Origin: Desulfonatronospira sp.
Lineage (GTDB): Bacteria > Desulfobacterota > Desulfovibrionia > Desulfovibrionales > Desulfonatronovibrionaceae
Direction of reading: 5' to 3'
Length of the DNA: 5,369 nucleotides
NCBI GenBank assembly: GCA_003563255.1
Contig: PWSL01000062.1
Span: 1 to 5,369, forward strand
Positions within the stretch are counted from its first letter, which is position 1. Each line of letters starts with the position of its first letter. Positions 1-5,320 of this stretch are shown here, one piece after another. The notes under the pieces were generated by a model, which was not told the DNA's origin, searched no databases, and saw nothing but the letters and a program-made list of their open reading frames with translations. Made by a program: the position numbers and the translations under genes.

Positions 1-5
1 GATTT

Positions 6-40
6 TTCTGACTTATGTCATCTGACTTTTGTCCTTTGTG
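6..40. repeat. Degenerate heptamer array (TTCTGAC-like) downstream of recR
   Basis: Five consecutive 7-nt units can be read: TTCTGAC, TTATGTC, ATCTGAC, TTTTGTC and CTTTGTG. Viewed as a 14-nt period, 7-20 and 21-34 agree in 12 of 14 positions. It has the same period as the array between ilvE and dnaX but a different, more decayed motif, and it may continue beyond the window edge. Confidence 0.5.
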
Positions 41-41
41 C

Positions 42-63
42 CTGCAAAATAGACTTTTTGCAG
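42..63 (-). terminator. Hairpin just downstream of recR, possible terminator
   Basis: CTGCAAAA (42-49) and TTTTGCAG (56-63) form a perfect 8-bp stem with a 6-nt loop, starting 9 nt after the recR stop. Its position suits the end of the dnaX-ebfC-recR unit. The 3' side lacks the run of Ts expected of an intrinsic terminator, so it may instead stabilise the mRNA end. Confidence 0.4.
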
Positions 64-72
64 TTGCATCTT

Positions 73-678
73 TTATATGCTCTGCCTGAAGCGCATGGAT
101 TGCTTCAAAGTTTCCTTGTCCATAAACTTGAGATCCGCCCCCAGGGGAATACCTTGAGCCAGGCGGGTCACCCGCACATGGGGGTACTCCTTATCCACCA
201 TGTTTTTAATGAAAGATCCGGTTGTTTCCGCCTCCAGGGTGGTACCCAGTGCCAGGATGACTTCGGCTGTCTGACCGCTCTGCAGGTTCCGGCGCAGCTT
301 TTCCAGTTCCAGGGCATCGGGGCGAATCCCGTCCAGCGGGGACAAAAGCCCCCCCAACACCAGGTAGCGTCCCTTGAAAAAACCCGACTCCTCCATAACA
401 AGCAGGCTGTCCCATTCAGAGACCAGGCACAGCTTGTCCTGCTCCCGCATGGCATCTGAGCAGATGGAGCATGGATCCAAATCAGCCAGGGCAGAACACT
501 GAGAGCAGATACAGAGGTGATCCCTCAATTCCACTATACTGCGGCCAAGCCCCCGGGTCTTGTCCTCCGGCCACTTGAGAAGTGTCATGGCCATACGCAG
601 TGCACTCTTGGGACCTATTCCCGGCAACCGGGAAAGCTGATCCACCAGGAGCTGCATTGATTTCGGCAACGTTTGCAC
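73..678 (-). CDS. recR: Recombination mediator protein RecR
   Basis: RecR acts with RecO and RecF in the cytoplasm to load RecA on gapped DNA during recombinational repair. The 201-residue product matches the family's usual length. It opens with a helix-hairpin-helix (LPGIGPKSA, residues 18-26). A zinc finger follows, with Cys58-X2-Cys61 and Cys70-X2-Cys73. The Toprim domain (about 80-175) contains the family motif LSPLDGIRPD (112-121), and the tail TRLAQGIPLGADL (171-183) is typical. The start is GTG at 678: an AGGAG ribosome site (685-689) lies 6 nt upstream, and the opening MQTLPKS resembles the E. coli start MQTSP. An ATG at residue 8 (655-657) is a weaker alternative. The gene lies 32 nt after ebfC and is probably co-transcribed with dnaX and ebfC. 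Its stop is TAA. Confidence 0.97.
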   Translation of the reverse strand: MQTLPKSMQLLVDQLSRLPGIGPKSALRMAMTLLKWPEDKTRGLGRSIVELRDHLCICSQCSALADLDPCSICSDAMREQDKLCLVSEWDSLLVMEESGFFKGRYLVLGGLLSPLDGIRPDALELEKLRRNLQSGQTAEVILALGTTLEAETTGSFIKNMVDKEYPHVRVTRLAQGIPLGADLKFMDKETLKQSMRFRQSI

Positions 679-684
679 AAAACG

Positions 685-689
685 CTCCT
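685..689 (-). promoter_or_regulatory. Ribosome binding site deciding the recR GTG start
   Basis: The minus strand reads AGGAG, then six bases, then GTG. No comparable site sits in front of the in-frame ATG seven codons further in, so translation most likely begins at the GTG. Confidence 0.7.
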
Positions 690-710
690 AATTTCTGTTG
701 CACGTCATGA

Positions 711-1013
711 CTAAAACAGTCCCGGGATCTTTATCCCGCCCGTAATCTGGGACATTTCACCCTGTACCATTTCCCGGGCCCGCTTCAGGGCATCATTGGT
801 AGCCGCCAGAACCAGGTCCTGCAGCATTTCAACATCCTCGGGATCCACCACGTCCTTTTCTATGCGCACTTCCAGAACTTCCTGACCTCCATTGACCCTG
901 ACCGTGACCATACCGCCGCCTGCGGATGCCTCCACCTCTCTGGAATTGAGTTCTTCCTGCATCTTGGCCATCTTCTTCTGCATCATCTGGGCCTGTTTAA
1001 CCAAATCTTGCAT
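711..1013 (-). CDS. ebfC: YbaB/EbfC family nucleoid-associated DNA-binding protein
   Basis: This is a 100-residue member of the YbaB/EbfC family, small cytoplasmic dimers that bind DNA and are encoded beside dnaX and recR in very many bacteria. The N-terminal part (residues 1-28) is a charged, Met- and Gln-rich helix ([15 protein letters not shown]). The family's beta core follows, with [15 protein letters not shown] (32-46) and [20 protein letters not shown] (49-68). A C-terminal helix then leads to the usual Gly-rich end GGIKIPGLF. The ATG start at 1013 has an AAGGAG ribosome site that overlaps the dnaX stop codon, which points to translational coupling. The stop is TAG. The precise role here, in nucleoid structure or as an accessory to replication and repair, cannot be told from sequence. 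The gene is also called ybaB. Confidence 0.95.
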   Translation of the reverse strand: MQDLVKQAQMMQKKMAKMQEELNSREVEASAGGGMVTVRVNGGQEVLEVRIEKDVVDPEDVEMLQDLVLAATNDALKRAREMVQGEMSQITGGIKIPGLF

Positions 1014-1023
1014 CTTCTAACTA

Positions 1024-1029
1024 CTCCTT
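1024..1029 (-). promoter_or_regulatory. ebfC ribosome binding site overlapping the dnaX stop codon
   Basis: On the minus strand the dnaX stop TAA runs directly into AAGGAG, and ebfC's ATG follows 10 nt later. Ribosomes ending dnaX therefore cover the ebfC initiation site, an arrangement typical of coupled translation. Confidence 0.65.
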
Positions 1030-2491
1030 ATGTATTAGTTTTTTTGTTTGTGCTGACTTCCATTATCCAGGCGTCAAACTCGCTCATGATCCTCTGAACA
1101 CCCGGGTGGCTGCGCACTGTTTCCTGAAGTGACTTACGGGGCTCATCCCGGACAGTATCGACAGTGCCGCCCTCTGGACCGCCGGAAGTCTGCGCCTCAT
1201 GGTAATTCCCCTCAGCATCGCCTGTAACGGAATCCTCCCGCACTATATCATTATGGTCCTGACTGTTCTCTGTAAAGGTTGCATGACCTTCCATACCCTT
1301 TTTTTCAGAGCCCCGGGACTTATTCCGTCCTGCAGGATGTTTATGGGATCTATCCTGCTCAGTAGAAGTCCCCGGGTTATATTGGGACACCGGGATGAGC
1401 TCCGGCAGGTAGGCCAGGTTGTAAAGCATAAGCTCCAGGCTCAGCCCCGGTTCATAGCTGCCAAGGATACTCCTGCGTCCATCAAGGACCATCTGCCACC
1501 CGGCATGGATTGTGGAAGCGGAGAATCCACCTGCCATCTCCCGCCATTTTTCCACCTCTTCCGCCGGAAGGTCCAGGATTTCTCTGACTTCTGAGCCTGC
1601 CTGAGAAAGCAGGAACATATTGCGCCAGCACTGGGCCAGTTCCTGCAGGAAAAAACCCAGGTCCAGCCCCTGCTCAAGCAAATAGTTTACCATCTCATGC
1701 AGCCGCATCAGATCCCGGTCCAGGATATCCTGCATCAGGCGCAGAAAAAGCTCCTGGTCCGCCAGCCCCAGTACCCGGCGGACATCTGCGGTCTTCAGAC
1801 CCTCGTCTCCCAGAGCCAGCACCTGTCCCAGCATGGACATACTGTCCCGGACGCTGCCGGCCCCGCGCCTGGCCAGGAGCTGCACCGCCTCATTTTCATA
1901 GGATAATCCTTCGGATTCCAGGACAAACCGCAGGTGTTCAAACAGCCGACTCTGGGGCAGGCGCTTGAATACATAGTGCTGACACCTGCTGATGATGGTG
2001 GCCGGGAATTTTTCCGGAGCCGTGGTAGCCATAATAAAGACACAGTGTGCAGGGGGTTCTTCCAGGGTTTTTAACAGGGCGTTGAAAGCTGACCCTGAGA
2101 GCATGTGGGCCTCGTCAATAATGACCACCTTGTAGCGCCCGCCCATGGGAGAGTATGCTATGTCCTCGCGCAGCTTGCGCACGTTGTCCACGCCTGTATG
2201 CGATGCCGCGTCTATCTCCCAGACATCAGCAGAGGCTCCCCTGGTAACCTGTTCGCAGCTGGAGCACTGGTTGCACGGCTCTGCAGCCGGGCCGTTGCGA
2301 CAATTTATGGCCTTGGCCAGTATCCTCGCCAGTGTGGTCTTGCCCACCCCCCTGGTACCGCTGAACAGGTAGGCGTGCGAAGGCCTGTCCTGCTCCGCCG
2401 CCCGGGACAGGATGCTCTTGATGAATTCCTGTCCCGCCACCTGGGCAAAAGTCTGTGGTCTATACCTGGCTGTAAGTCCTGCCTTGGCCAT
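1028..2491 (-). CDS. dnaX: DNA polymerase III clamp-loader subunit tau (DnaX)
   Basis: DnaX is the ATPase of the clamp loader, which opens the beta clamp and organises the replisome. Counting from the ATG at 2491 the protein has 487 residues. The AAA+ domain shows Walker A GTRGVGKT (45-52), a zinc module with Cys64, 73, 76 and 79, Walker B with DEAH (126-129), sensor 1 ATTAPEK (155-161), the arginine-finger SRC motif (168-170) and sensor 2 GSVRD (212-216). The helical collar domain runs to about 365. A polar, low-complexity linker follows (about 366-455), and then a short end with HPGVQRIMSEFDAWIMEV. An in-frame TTG at 2509 would add six residues but has only AAGG 2 nt away, whereas the ATG has GGGAAG at a normal distance. 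The protein is shorter than E. coli tau (643 residues). A slippery A-AAA-AAG in the linker predicts a second, gamma-like product. Confidence 0.96.
   Translation of the reverse strand: MAKAGLTARYRPQTFAQVAGQEFIKSILSRAAEQDRPSHAYLFSGTRGVGKTTLARILAKAINCRNGPAAEPCNQCSSCEQVTRGASADVWEIDAASHTGVDNVRKLREDIAYSPMGGRYKVVIIDEAHMLSGSAFNALLKTLEEPPAHCVFIMATTAPEKFPATIISRCQHYVFKRLPQSRLFEHLRFVLESEGLSYENEAVQLLARRGAGSVRDSMSMLGQVLALGDEGLKTADVRRVLGLADQELFLRLMQDILDRDLMRLHEMVNYLLEQGLDLGFFLQELAQCWRNMFLLSQAGSEVREILDLPAEEVEKWREMAGGFSASTIHAGWQMVLDGRRSILGSYEPGLSLELMLYNLAYLPELIPVSQYNPGTSTEQDRSHKHPAGRNKSRGSEKKGMEGHATFTENSQDHNDIVREDSVTGDAEGNYHEAQTSGGPEGGTVDTVRDEPRKSLQETVRSHPGVQRIMSEFDAWIMEVSTNKKTNT
1251..1304 (-). promoter_or_regulatory. 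Candidate programmed -1 frameshift site producing a gamma-like DnaX
   Basis: On the minus strand the dnaX reading frame passes GAA AAA AAG (1298-1306). It therefore contains the heptamer A AAA AAG (1298-1304) in the same phase as the E. coli dnaX slip site. Six bases later comes a small hairpin: AAGGT (1286-1290) pairs with ACCTT (1275-1279) around a 6-nt loop, with one more G-T pair possible. After a -1 slip the new frame reads GYGRSCNLYREQSGP and stops at TAA (1251-1253), giving a protein of about 413 residues (E. coli gamma has 431). The site lies about 30 residues past the collar domain, where gamma should end. No convincing upstream Shine-Dalgarno stimulator is visible. Slippage by RNA polymerase on the seven-A run is an alternative mechanism. 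Confidence 0.6.
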
Positions 2492-2505
2492 ATCATCTTC
2501 CCGGT

Positions 2506-2559
2506 TCAAAGCCTTTTAGTTGTCAGTCCCGGATCAAATCCAGCCCTTTCCTCGGGCAT
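2506..2559 (-). CDS. Possible 17-codon leader ORF ahead of dnaX
   Basis: An ATG at 2559 has an AGGGAG ribosome site (2565-2570) 5 nt upstream and opens a 17-codon frame (MPEERAGFDPGLTTKRL) that ends at TGA, 14 nt before the dnaX ATG. The spacing would suit translational coupling into dnaX. A frame this short arises easily by chance and the peptide resembles nothing I recognise, so this is only a candidate. Confidence 0.2.
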   Translation of the reverse strand: MPEERAGFDPGLTTKRL

Positions 2560-2610
2560 TGTTTCTCCCTGCACGTCACCCTCCATCGCCCCCTCGCTCT
2601 TCTTCCACAC

Positions 2611-2688
2611 CATGCCCCATGCCCTCTTCCCTCTTCCCTCTTCCTCCATGCCCCATGCCCCATGCCCCATGCCCTATGCCCTATGCCT
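2611..2688. repeat. Heptamer tandem array (CATGCCC / TCTTCCC) between ilvE and dnaX
   Basis: Eleven 7-nt units can be read on the plus strand. The first block is CATGCCC twice (2611-2624) then TCTTCCC, TCTTCCC and TCTTCCT (2625-2645). After one extra base (2646) the second block is CATGCCC four times (2647-2674), then TATGCCC and TATGCCT (2675-2688). On the transcribed sense the units read GGGCATG and GGGAAGA. The last degenerate unit overlaps the ilvE stop codon (2687-2689). The block structure, with two related heptamers and a one-base phase break, resembles the short tandemly repeated repetitive sequences known from cyanobacteria and other bacteria. Units could be gained or lost by replication slippage without touching a coding frame. 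Confidence 0.9.
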
Positions 2689-3610
2689 ATATCTCATAAT
2701 CATAAAGCCATTCGGCGTATTTCATGTTTTCCCCGCGTACTATCTTGAAGTATTCGCTCTGGAAAAGGAGTGTATTGGGGCCTGCCTTGCCCTGGCCAAT
2801 GGTTCTGCGGTCCACTTCCCGGATGGGAGTCACCTCTGCGGCAGTGCCGCAGAAAAAGGCCTCATCCGCCATATAAAGCTCATCCCGGGTGAATCGCTGT
2901 TCCGTGACATCGTAACCCATGTCCCTGGCCATGGTAATTAAGGAATCCCGGGTGATACCCCCCAGGATTGCTCCCAGGGGGGGAGTCTTAAGCTTGCCCT
3001 GCTTCACCAGGAAAATATTTTCCCCGGTGGCCTCGGCTACATATCCGTCCACGTCAAGCATCAGGGCCTCGTCATAGCCGTCTGCCTTGGCCTCCCTTTT
3101 GGCCAGAACCGAATTGACGTAATTTCCCGCCACCTTGGCTTTGGTCATCATAACATTTACGTGATGCCGGGTAAAACTGGACGTCCTGACCCGGATACCG
3201 CTTTGCAGAGCGTCCTCTCCCAGGTAAGTCCCCCAGGGCCAGGTAGCCACGATAAGCCGGATGGAATTTTCCCCTGGATGGACTCCCATGGCGCCATCAC
3301 CAATGAAGGCCAGGGGCCTGATATATCCCTGGTCCATCTTGTTGGCCTTCAGAGTGTCCACTATGGCCTGGCAGATCTCCTCTTCTGTATAAGGTATCTC
3401 CATCTCCACTGTCCTGGCGGAATTGAACAGACGCTCCACATGTTCCTCCAGCCGGAAAATGGCTGAAGTGTTGTCCTTACATTTGTAGCTCCTTATGCCC
3501 TCAAAAACCCCCACCCCGTAATGCAGGGTATGCGTCAGCACATGTACACTGGCCTCCTCCCAGGGTACCAGTTTACCGTCAAACCAGATAAACTCCGATT
3601 TCTGAATCAT
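2687..3610 (-). CDS. ilvE: Branched-chain amino acid aminotransferase
   Basis: IlvE is a PLP-dependent, fold-type IV cytoplasmic enzyme. It transfers the amino group between glutamate and the 2-oxo acids of leucine, isoleucine and valine, the last step of their synthesis. The 307-residue protein matches the E. coli IlvE class end to end. [10 protein letters not shown] (31-40) is the N-terminal family motif, and Arg60 contributes to cofactor binding. Lys159 in TKAKVAGNY is the expected Schiff-base lysine, followed by Tyr164. EATGENIF (193-200) supplies Glu193, and GTAAEVTP (255-262) binds the PLP phosphate. A D-amino-acid aminotransferase or ADC lyase is unlikely given this length and these motifs. 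The ATG start at 3610 has an AGGGG ribosome site 5 nt upstream. The neighbours are not branched-chain biosynthesis genes. An 18-nt tandem duplication lies just upstream, and a heptamer array abuts the TAG stop. Confidence 0.96.
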   Translation of the reverse strand: MIQKSEFIWFDGKLVPWEEASVHVLTHTLHYGVGVFEGIRSYKCKDNTSAIFRLEEHVERLFNSARTVEMEIPYTEEEICQAIVDTLKANKMDQGYIRPLAFIGDGAMGVHPGENSIRLIVATWPWGTYLGEDALQSGIRVRTSSFTRHHVNVMMTKAKVAGNYVNSVLAKREAKADGYDEALMLDVDGYVAEATGENIFLVKQGKLKTPPLGAILGGITRDSLITMARDMGYDVTEQRFTRDELYMADEAFFCGTAAEVTPIREVDRRTIGQGKAGPNTLLFQSEYFKIVRGENMKYAEWLYDYEI

Positions 3611-3624
3611 ATCTCCCCCTTGAT

Positions 3625-3660
3625 GTATCTATTTTGCGCTTTGTATCTGTTCAGCGCTTT
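3625..3660. repeat. 18-nt tandem duplication just upstream of ilvE
   Basis: GTATCTATTTTGCGCTTT (3625-3642) is followed at once by GTATCTGTTCAGCGCTTT (3643-3660), with 15 of 18 positions identical. The pair ends 14 nt before the ilvE start codon, so it lies in the 5' leader or promoter area. A third copy (16 of 18 identical to the second) occurs upstream of der at 5219-5236, which marks this as a dispersed repeat rather than a purely local operator. Confidence 0.75.
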
Positions 3661-3665
3661 ACATG

Positions 3666-3680
3666 TGGCACGGCCTGCCA
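3666..3680. repeat. Small inverted repeat in the der-ilvE spacer
   Basis: TGGCA and TGCCA, 5 bp each, are separated by CGGCC and can form a short GC-rich hairpin on either strand. It sits between the GTATCTGTTCAG box and the REP-like palindrome and may belong to the same composite element. The stem is short and there is no T-run, so it is not called a terminator. Confidence 0.4.
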
Positions 3681-3710
3681 GTCAGGAGTAAACTTGCACA
3701 ACAAAAAATT

Positions 3711-3728
3711 GCGAGGGACAGTCCCCAG
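3711..3728 (+). repeat. REP-like palindrome, copy 1 (downstream of der)
   Basis: The plus strand reads GCGAGGGACAGTCCCCAG, containing the near-perfect palindrome GGGGAC-A-GTCCCC with one mismatch. Taking GCGGGGAC-W-GTCCCCAG as the core, this copy points in the plus direction, opposite to the three copies on the far side of der. Read on the minus strand it follows the der stop by about 40 nt and is followed, six bases on, by a T-rich run. A weak terminator role is thus possible but not well supported. Confidence 0.7.
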
Positions 3729-3765
3729 TTACGCCTATACTCCCAAACACCCACACCCCCCATAC

Positions 3766-5073
3766 TCACTTATGGCTTGCCCGAAAAAACAATTTGACCG
3801 GGGTCATATCCAGCTTCAGGCTCTTACGAATCTGTTTTTCCAGATACCTGGCATAAGCCGGTTTAATGAGTGCGGGATCGTTCACGAAAAAAACAAATTC
3901 CGGGGGGGCGGTCCCTGGCTGAGTCAGGTAATATATTTTTGCCCGGCGTCCCTTGACCAGTGGTGGCTGATGCGCCTGCATCGCATCCCGGACCAGTCGG
4001 TTCAACTCCCCGGTGCCCACCCTCACCCTGGACTGCTCCAGAACCTTTTCAGCCAGGGGAATAAGTCCCCCCAGCCCGGCCCGGGTTATGCACGAGGTAT
4101 ATATTACCGGGGCATGGTCGCAAAAAGCCAGCTCCTCTTTAAAATACTTCTTGAGCCTGCCAAGGTCCTTTCCTGGAATCTGGTCCACCTTGTTGACCAA
4201 TATCACCAGGGGAATCTTTGCACGCTCCAGAAAAGACAGCAGTTTCTTGTCCTGGGCTACCACCCCGGACAGGGCGTCCAGCACCAGCATAGCCACATCC
4301 GCCCGCTGACAGCTCCTGATGGCCCGCAGGGAGCTGAACCTTTCCAGATCGTCGCTGATGGTGGTCTTACGCCTTACCCCGGCAGTATCGATGAAAATAT
4401 ATCGCTTGTCGCCCTTTTCCAGAATCACATCCACGCAATCCCTGGTGGTCCCGGCCTGAGAGCTTACCAGCACTCTTTCCTGGCCCAGAAGGGTATTAAT
4501 CAGCGAGGACTTGCCCACGTTGGGGCGGCCCAGCAAAGAAAGGCGCAGGCCGGCGACCCTGTCACTCAGGTTTTGTTGTTCCGGCAGAGCAGTCTCAATG
4601 GTCTCCTGCAGACCAGGCATATTGTACCCGTGGGCCGCTGAAACCATGCTCATTTCAAAACCCAGGGAATAATAATCACCTTCAACCAGGGCTGCCCTTT
4701 CTTCACCATCCACCTTGTTCACAACCATGTGTACCGGCCTGTGGCTATGCCTGAGCATGGATGCCAGCTGCTCATCCAGTCCAGTGACACCCGTACTGCC
4801 GTCCACCATAAAAAGAACCAGGTCCGCGCTGTGCATTGCTTCCCGGACCTGTTCGTGAATATCTTCTTCCAACTGAACCCCTTCTTCCAGGACCAGGCCT
4901 CCGGTATCCACCAGGGTATAATCTTTGCGAAGCCCTTTGACCATCCCGTGCAGACTGTCCCTGGTCACTCCGGGACGGTCGTGGACCATGGCCTTGTTCT
5001 GGCGCAGAAGGCGATTGAACAGAGTGGATTTTCCCACATTGGGGCGGCCGACTATCACGACAAAGGGCAGCAT
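3766..5073 (-). CDS. der: Ribosome-assembly GTPase Der (EngA)
   Basis: Der is a double-GTPase-domain protein that binds the 50S subunit and is needed for its maturation. The 435-residue length is usual for the family. Domain 1 has G1 GRPNVGKS (9-16), G2 GVTRD (35-39), G3 DTGG (56-59) and G4 NKVD (119-122). Domain 2 repeats these as GRPNVGKS (182-189), TTRD (209-212), DTAG (229-232) and NKVD (294-297). A KH-like RNA-binding domain follows (about 350-435) with FVFFVNDP (393-400). In domain 2 the G5 element reads TSC (326-328) where SA is usual, a mild change. The ATG start at 5073 has AAGG (5079-5082) 5 nt upstream, and the stop is TGA. The gene is bracketed by REP-like repeats, so it may be a transcription unit partly separate from ilvE. 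Confidence 0.97.
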   Translation of the reverse strand: MLPFVVIVGRPNVGKSTLFNRLLRQNKAMVHDRPGVTRDSLHGMVKGLRKDYTLVDTGGLVLEEGVQLEEDIHEQVREAMHSADLVLFMVDGSTGVTGLDEQLASMLRHSHRPVHMVVNKVDGEERAALVEGDYYSLGFEMSMVSAAHGYNMPGLQETIETALPEQQNLSDRVAGLRLSLLGRPNVGKSSLINTLLGQERVLVSSQAGTTRDCVDVILEKGDKRYIFIDTAGVRRKTTISDDLERFSSLRAIRSCQRADVAMLVLDALSGVVAQDKKLLSFLERAKIPLVILVNKVDQIPGKDLGRLKKYFKEELAFCDHAPVIYTSCITRAGLGGLIPLAEKVLEQSRVRVGTGELNRLVRDAMQAHQPPLVKGRRAKIYYLTQPGTAPPEFVFFVNDPALIKPAYARYLEKQIRKSLKLDMTPVKLFFRASHK

Positions 5074-5139
5074 ATTGACCTTGCAGCGCGGTATGGATCT
5101 GTTGAATCAGGAAGTGGCTGGAAGTAGTTGACCATCATT

Positions 5140-5156
5140 GTAACCATTCAGGGGGC
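5140..5156 (+). repeat. GTAACCATTCAGGGGGC box, copy 1
   Basis: This 17-nt sequence recurs exactly at 5277-5293. Its first twelve bases share the pattern GTA-C--TTCAG with the GTATCTGTTCAG boxes near ilvE and at 5219. In this copy the REP-like palindrome begins 15 nt after the box ends. Confidence 0.8.
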
Positions 5157-5169
5157 GCCGGATACCGGC
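5157..5169. repeat. Short GC-rich hairpin
   Basis: GCCGG and CCGGC flank a three-base loop (ATA), giving a perfect 5-bp stem between the GTAACCATTCAG box and the REP-like palindrome at 5172. It adds to the stem-loop potential of the der upstream region. No T-run follows it on either strand. Confidence 0.55.
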
Positions 5170-5186
5170 CTGGGGACAGTCCCCGC
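5170..5186 (-). repeat. REP-like palindrome, copy 2 (upstream of der)
   Basis: The plus strand reads CTGGGGACAGTCCCCGC, with the perfect palindrome GGGGAC-A-GTCCCC at 5172-5184. By the core GCGGGGAC-W-GTCCCCAG this copy lies on the minus strand. It is about 100 nt ahead of the der start codon. Confidence 0.75.
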
Positions 5187-5218
5187 AACCCATTTCCTGC
5201 ACAAATAAAAAAATTACC

Positions 5219-5236
5219 GTATCTGTTTAGCGTTTT
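5219..5236 (+). repeat. GTATCTGTTYAGCGYTTT box, third copy
   Basis: GTATCTGTTTAGCGTTTT matches the copy at 3643-3660 in 16 of 18 bases. It is preceded by TGCACAAATAAAAAAATTACC (5198-5218, A/T-rich), which resembles TGCACAACAAAAAATTGCG at 3695-3713, so longer stretches of the two spacers appear related. Confidence 0.65.
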
Positions 5237-5245
5237 TTAGAAAAG

Positions 5246-5265
5246 CAGGGGACAGGCACCCCCGC
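5246..5265 (-). repeat. REP-like palindrome variant, copy 3
   Basis: GGGGACAGGCACCCCC (5248-5263) is a variant of the same core in which the right arm is altered and longer. On the minus strand it reads GGGGGTGCCTGTCCCC. It follows the GTATCTGTTTAG box by about 16 nt, repeating the box-then-palindrome order of the neighbouring copies. Confidence 0.55.
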
Positions 5266-5276
5266 ACTAATTTTTC

Positions 5277-5293
5277 GTAACCATTCAGGGGGC
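5277..5293 (+). repeat. GTAACCATTCAGGGGGC box, copy 2
   Basis: This is an exact 17-of-17 match to 5140-5156, 137 nt further along in the same orientation. The flanking bases differ after the C, so the two units are related elements rather than a recent block duplication. Confidence 0.8.
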
Positions 5294-5320
5294 ACTCAGT
5301 TGTAGTTCCTGGCACAAGGT

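Noticed and set aside
58..459. 133-codon plus-strand frame opposite recR
   Set aside because: It is antisense to RecR, which has its full set of motifs, and it lacks a ribosome site.
1038..1045. Second seven-A run near the dnaX stop as another slip site
   Set aside because: It lies in the last few codons of dnaX, so a shift would change only the extreme tail, and the phase does not give the A-AAA-AAG arrangement.
2611..2688. CRISPR array
   Set aside because: The repeats are 7-nt contiguous units without spacers, which is incompatible with CRISPR.
2105..2941. 278-codon open frame on the plus strand across dnaX, the heptamer array and ilvE
   Set aside because: It overlaps two certain genes antisense and includes the heptamer repeat as a low-complexity stretch. 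No recognisable protein family is seen.
3697..3726. Intrinsic terminator for der formed by the REP-like palindrome and T-run
   Set aside because: The palindrome can form only a short stem with a tiny loop, and the T-run begins six bases after it, so it is not a good terminator. It is recorded as a repeat instead.
3611..3765. Leu/Ile/Val attenuator or T-box ahead of ilvE
   Set aside because: No leader peptide rich in branched-chain codons, no T-box sequence and no terminator/antiterminator pair could be found in the spacer.
3634..4641. 335-codon open frame on the plus strand opposite der
   Set aside because: It is antisense to a clear Der reading frame, its translation is rich in Gln, His and Pro with no domain, and it runs through the REP-like repeat. 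It is a shadow of der's codon pattern.
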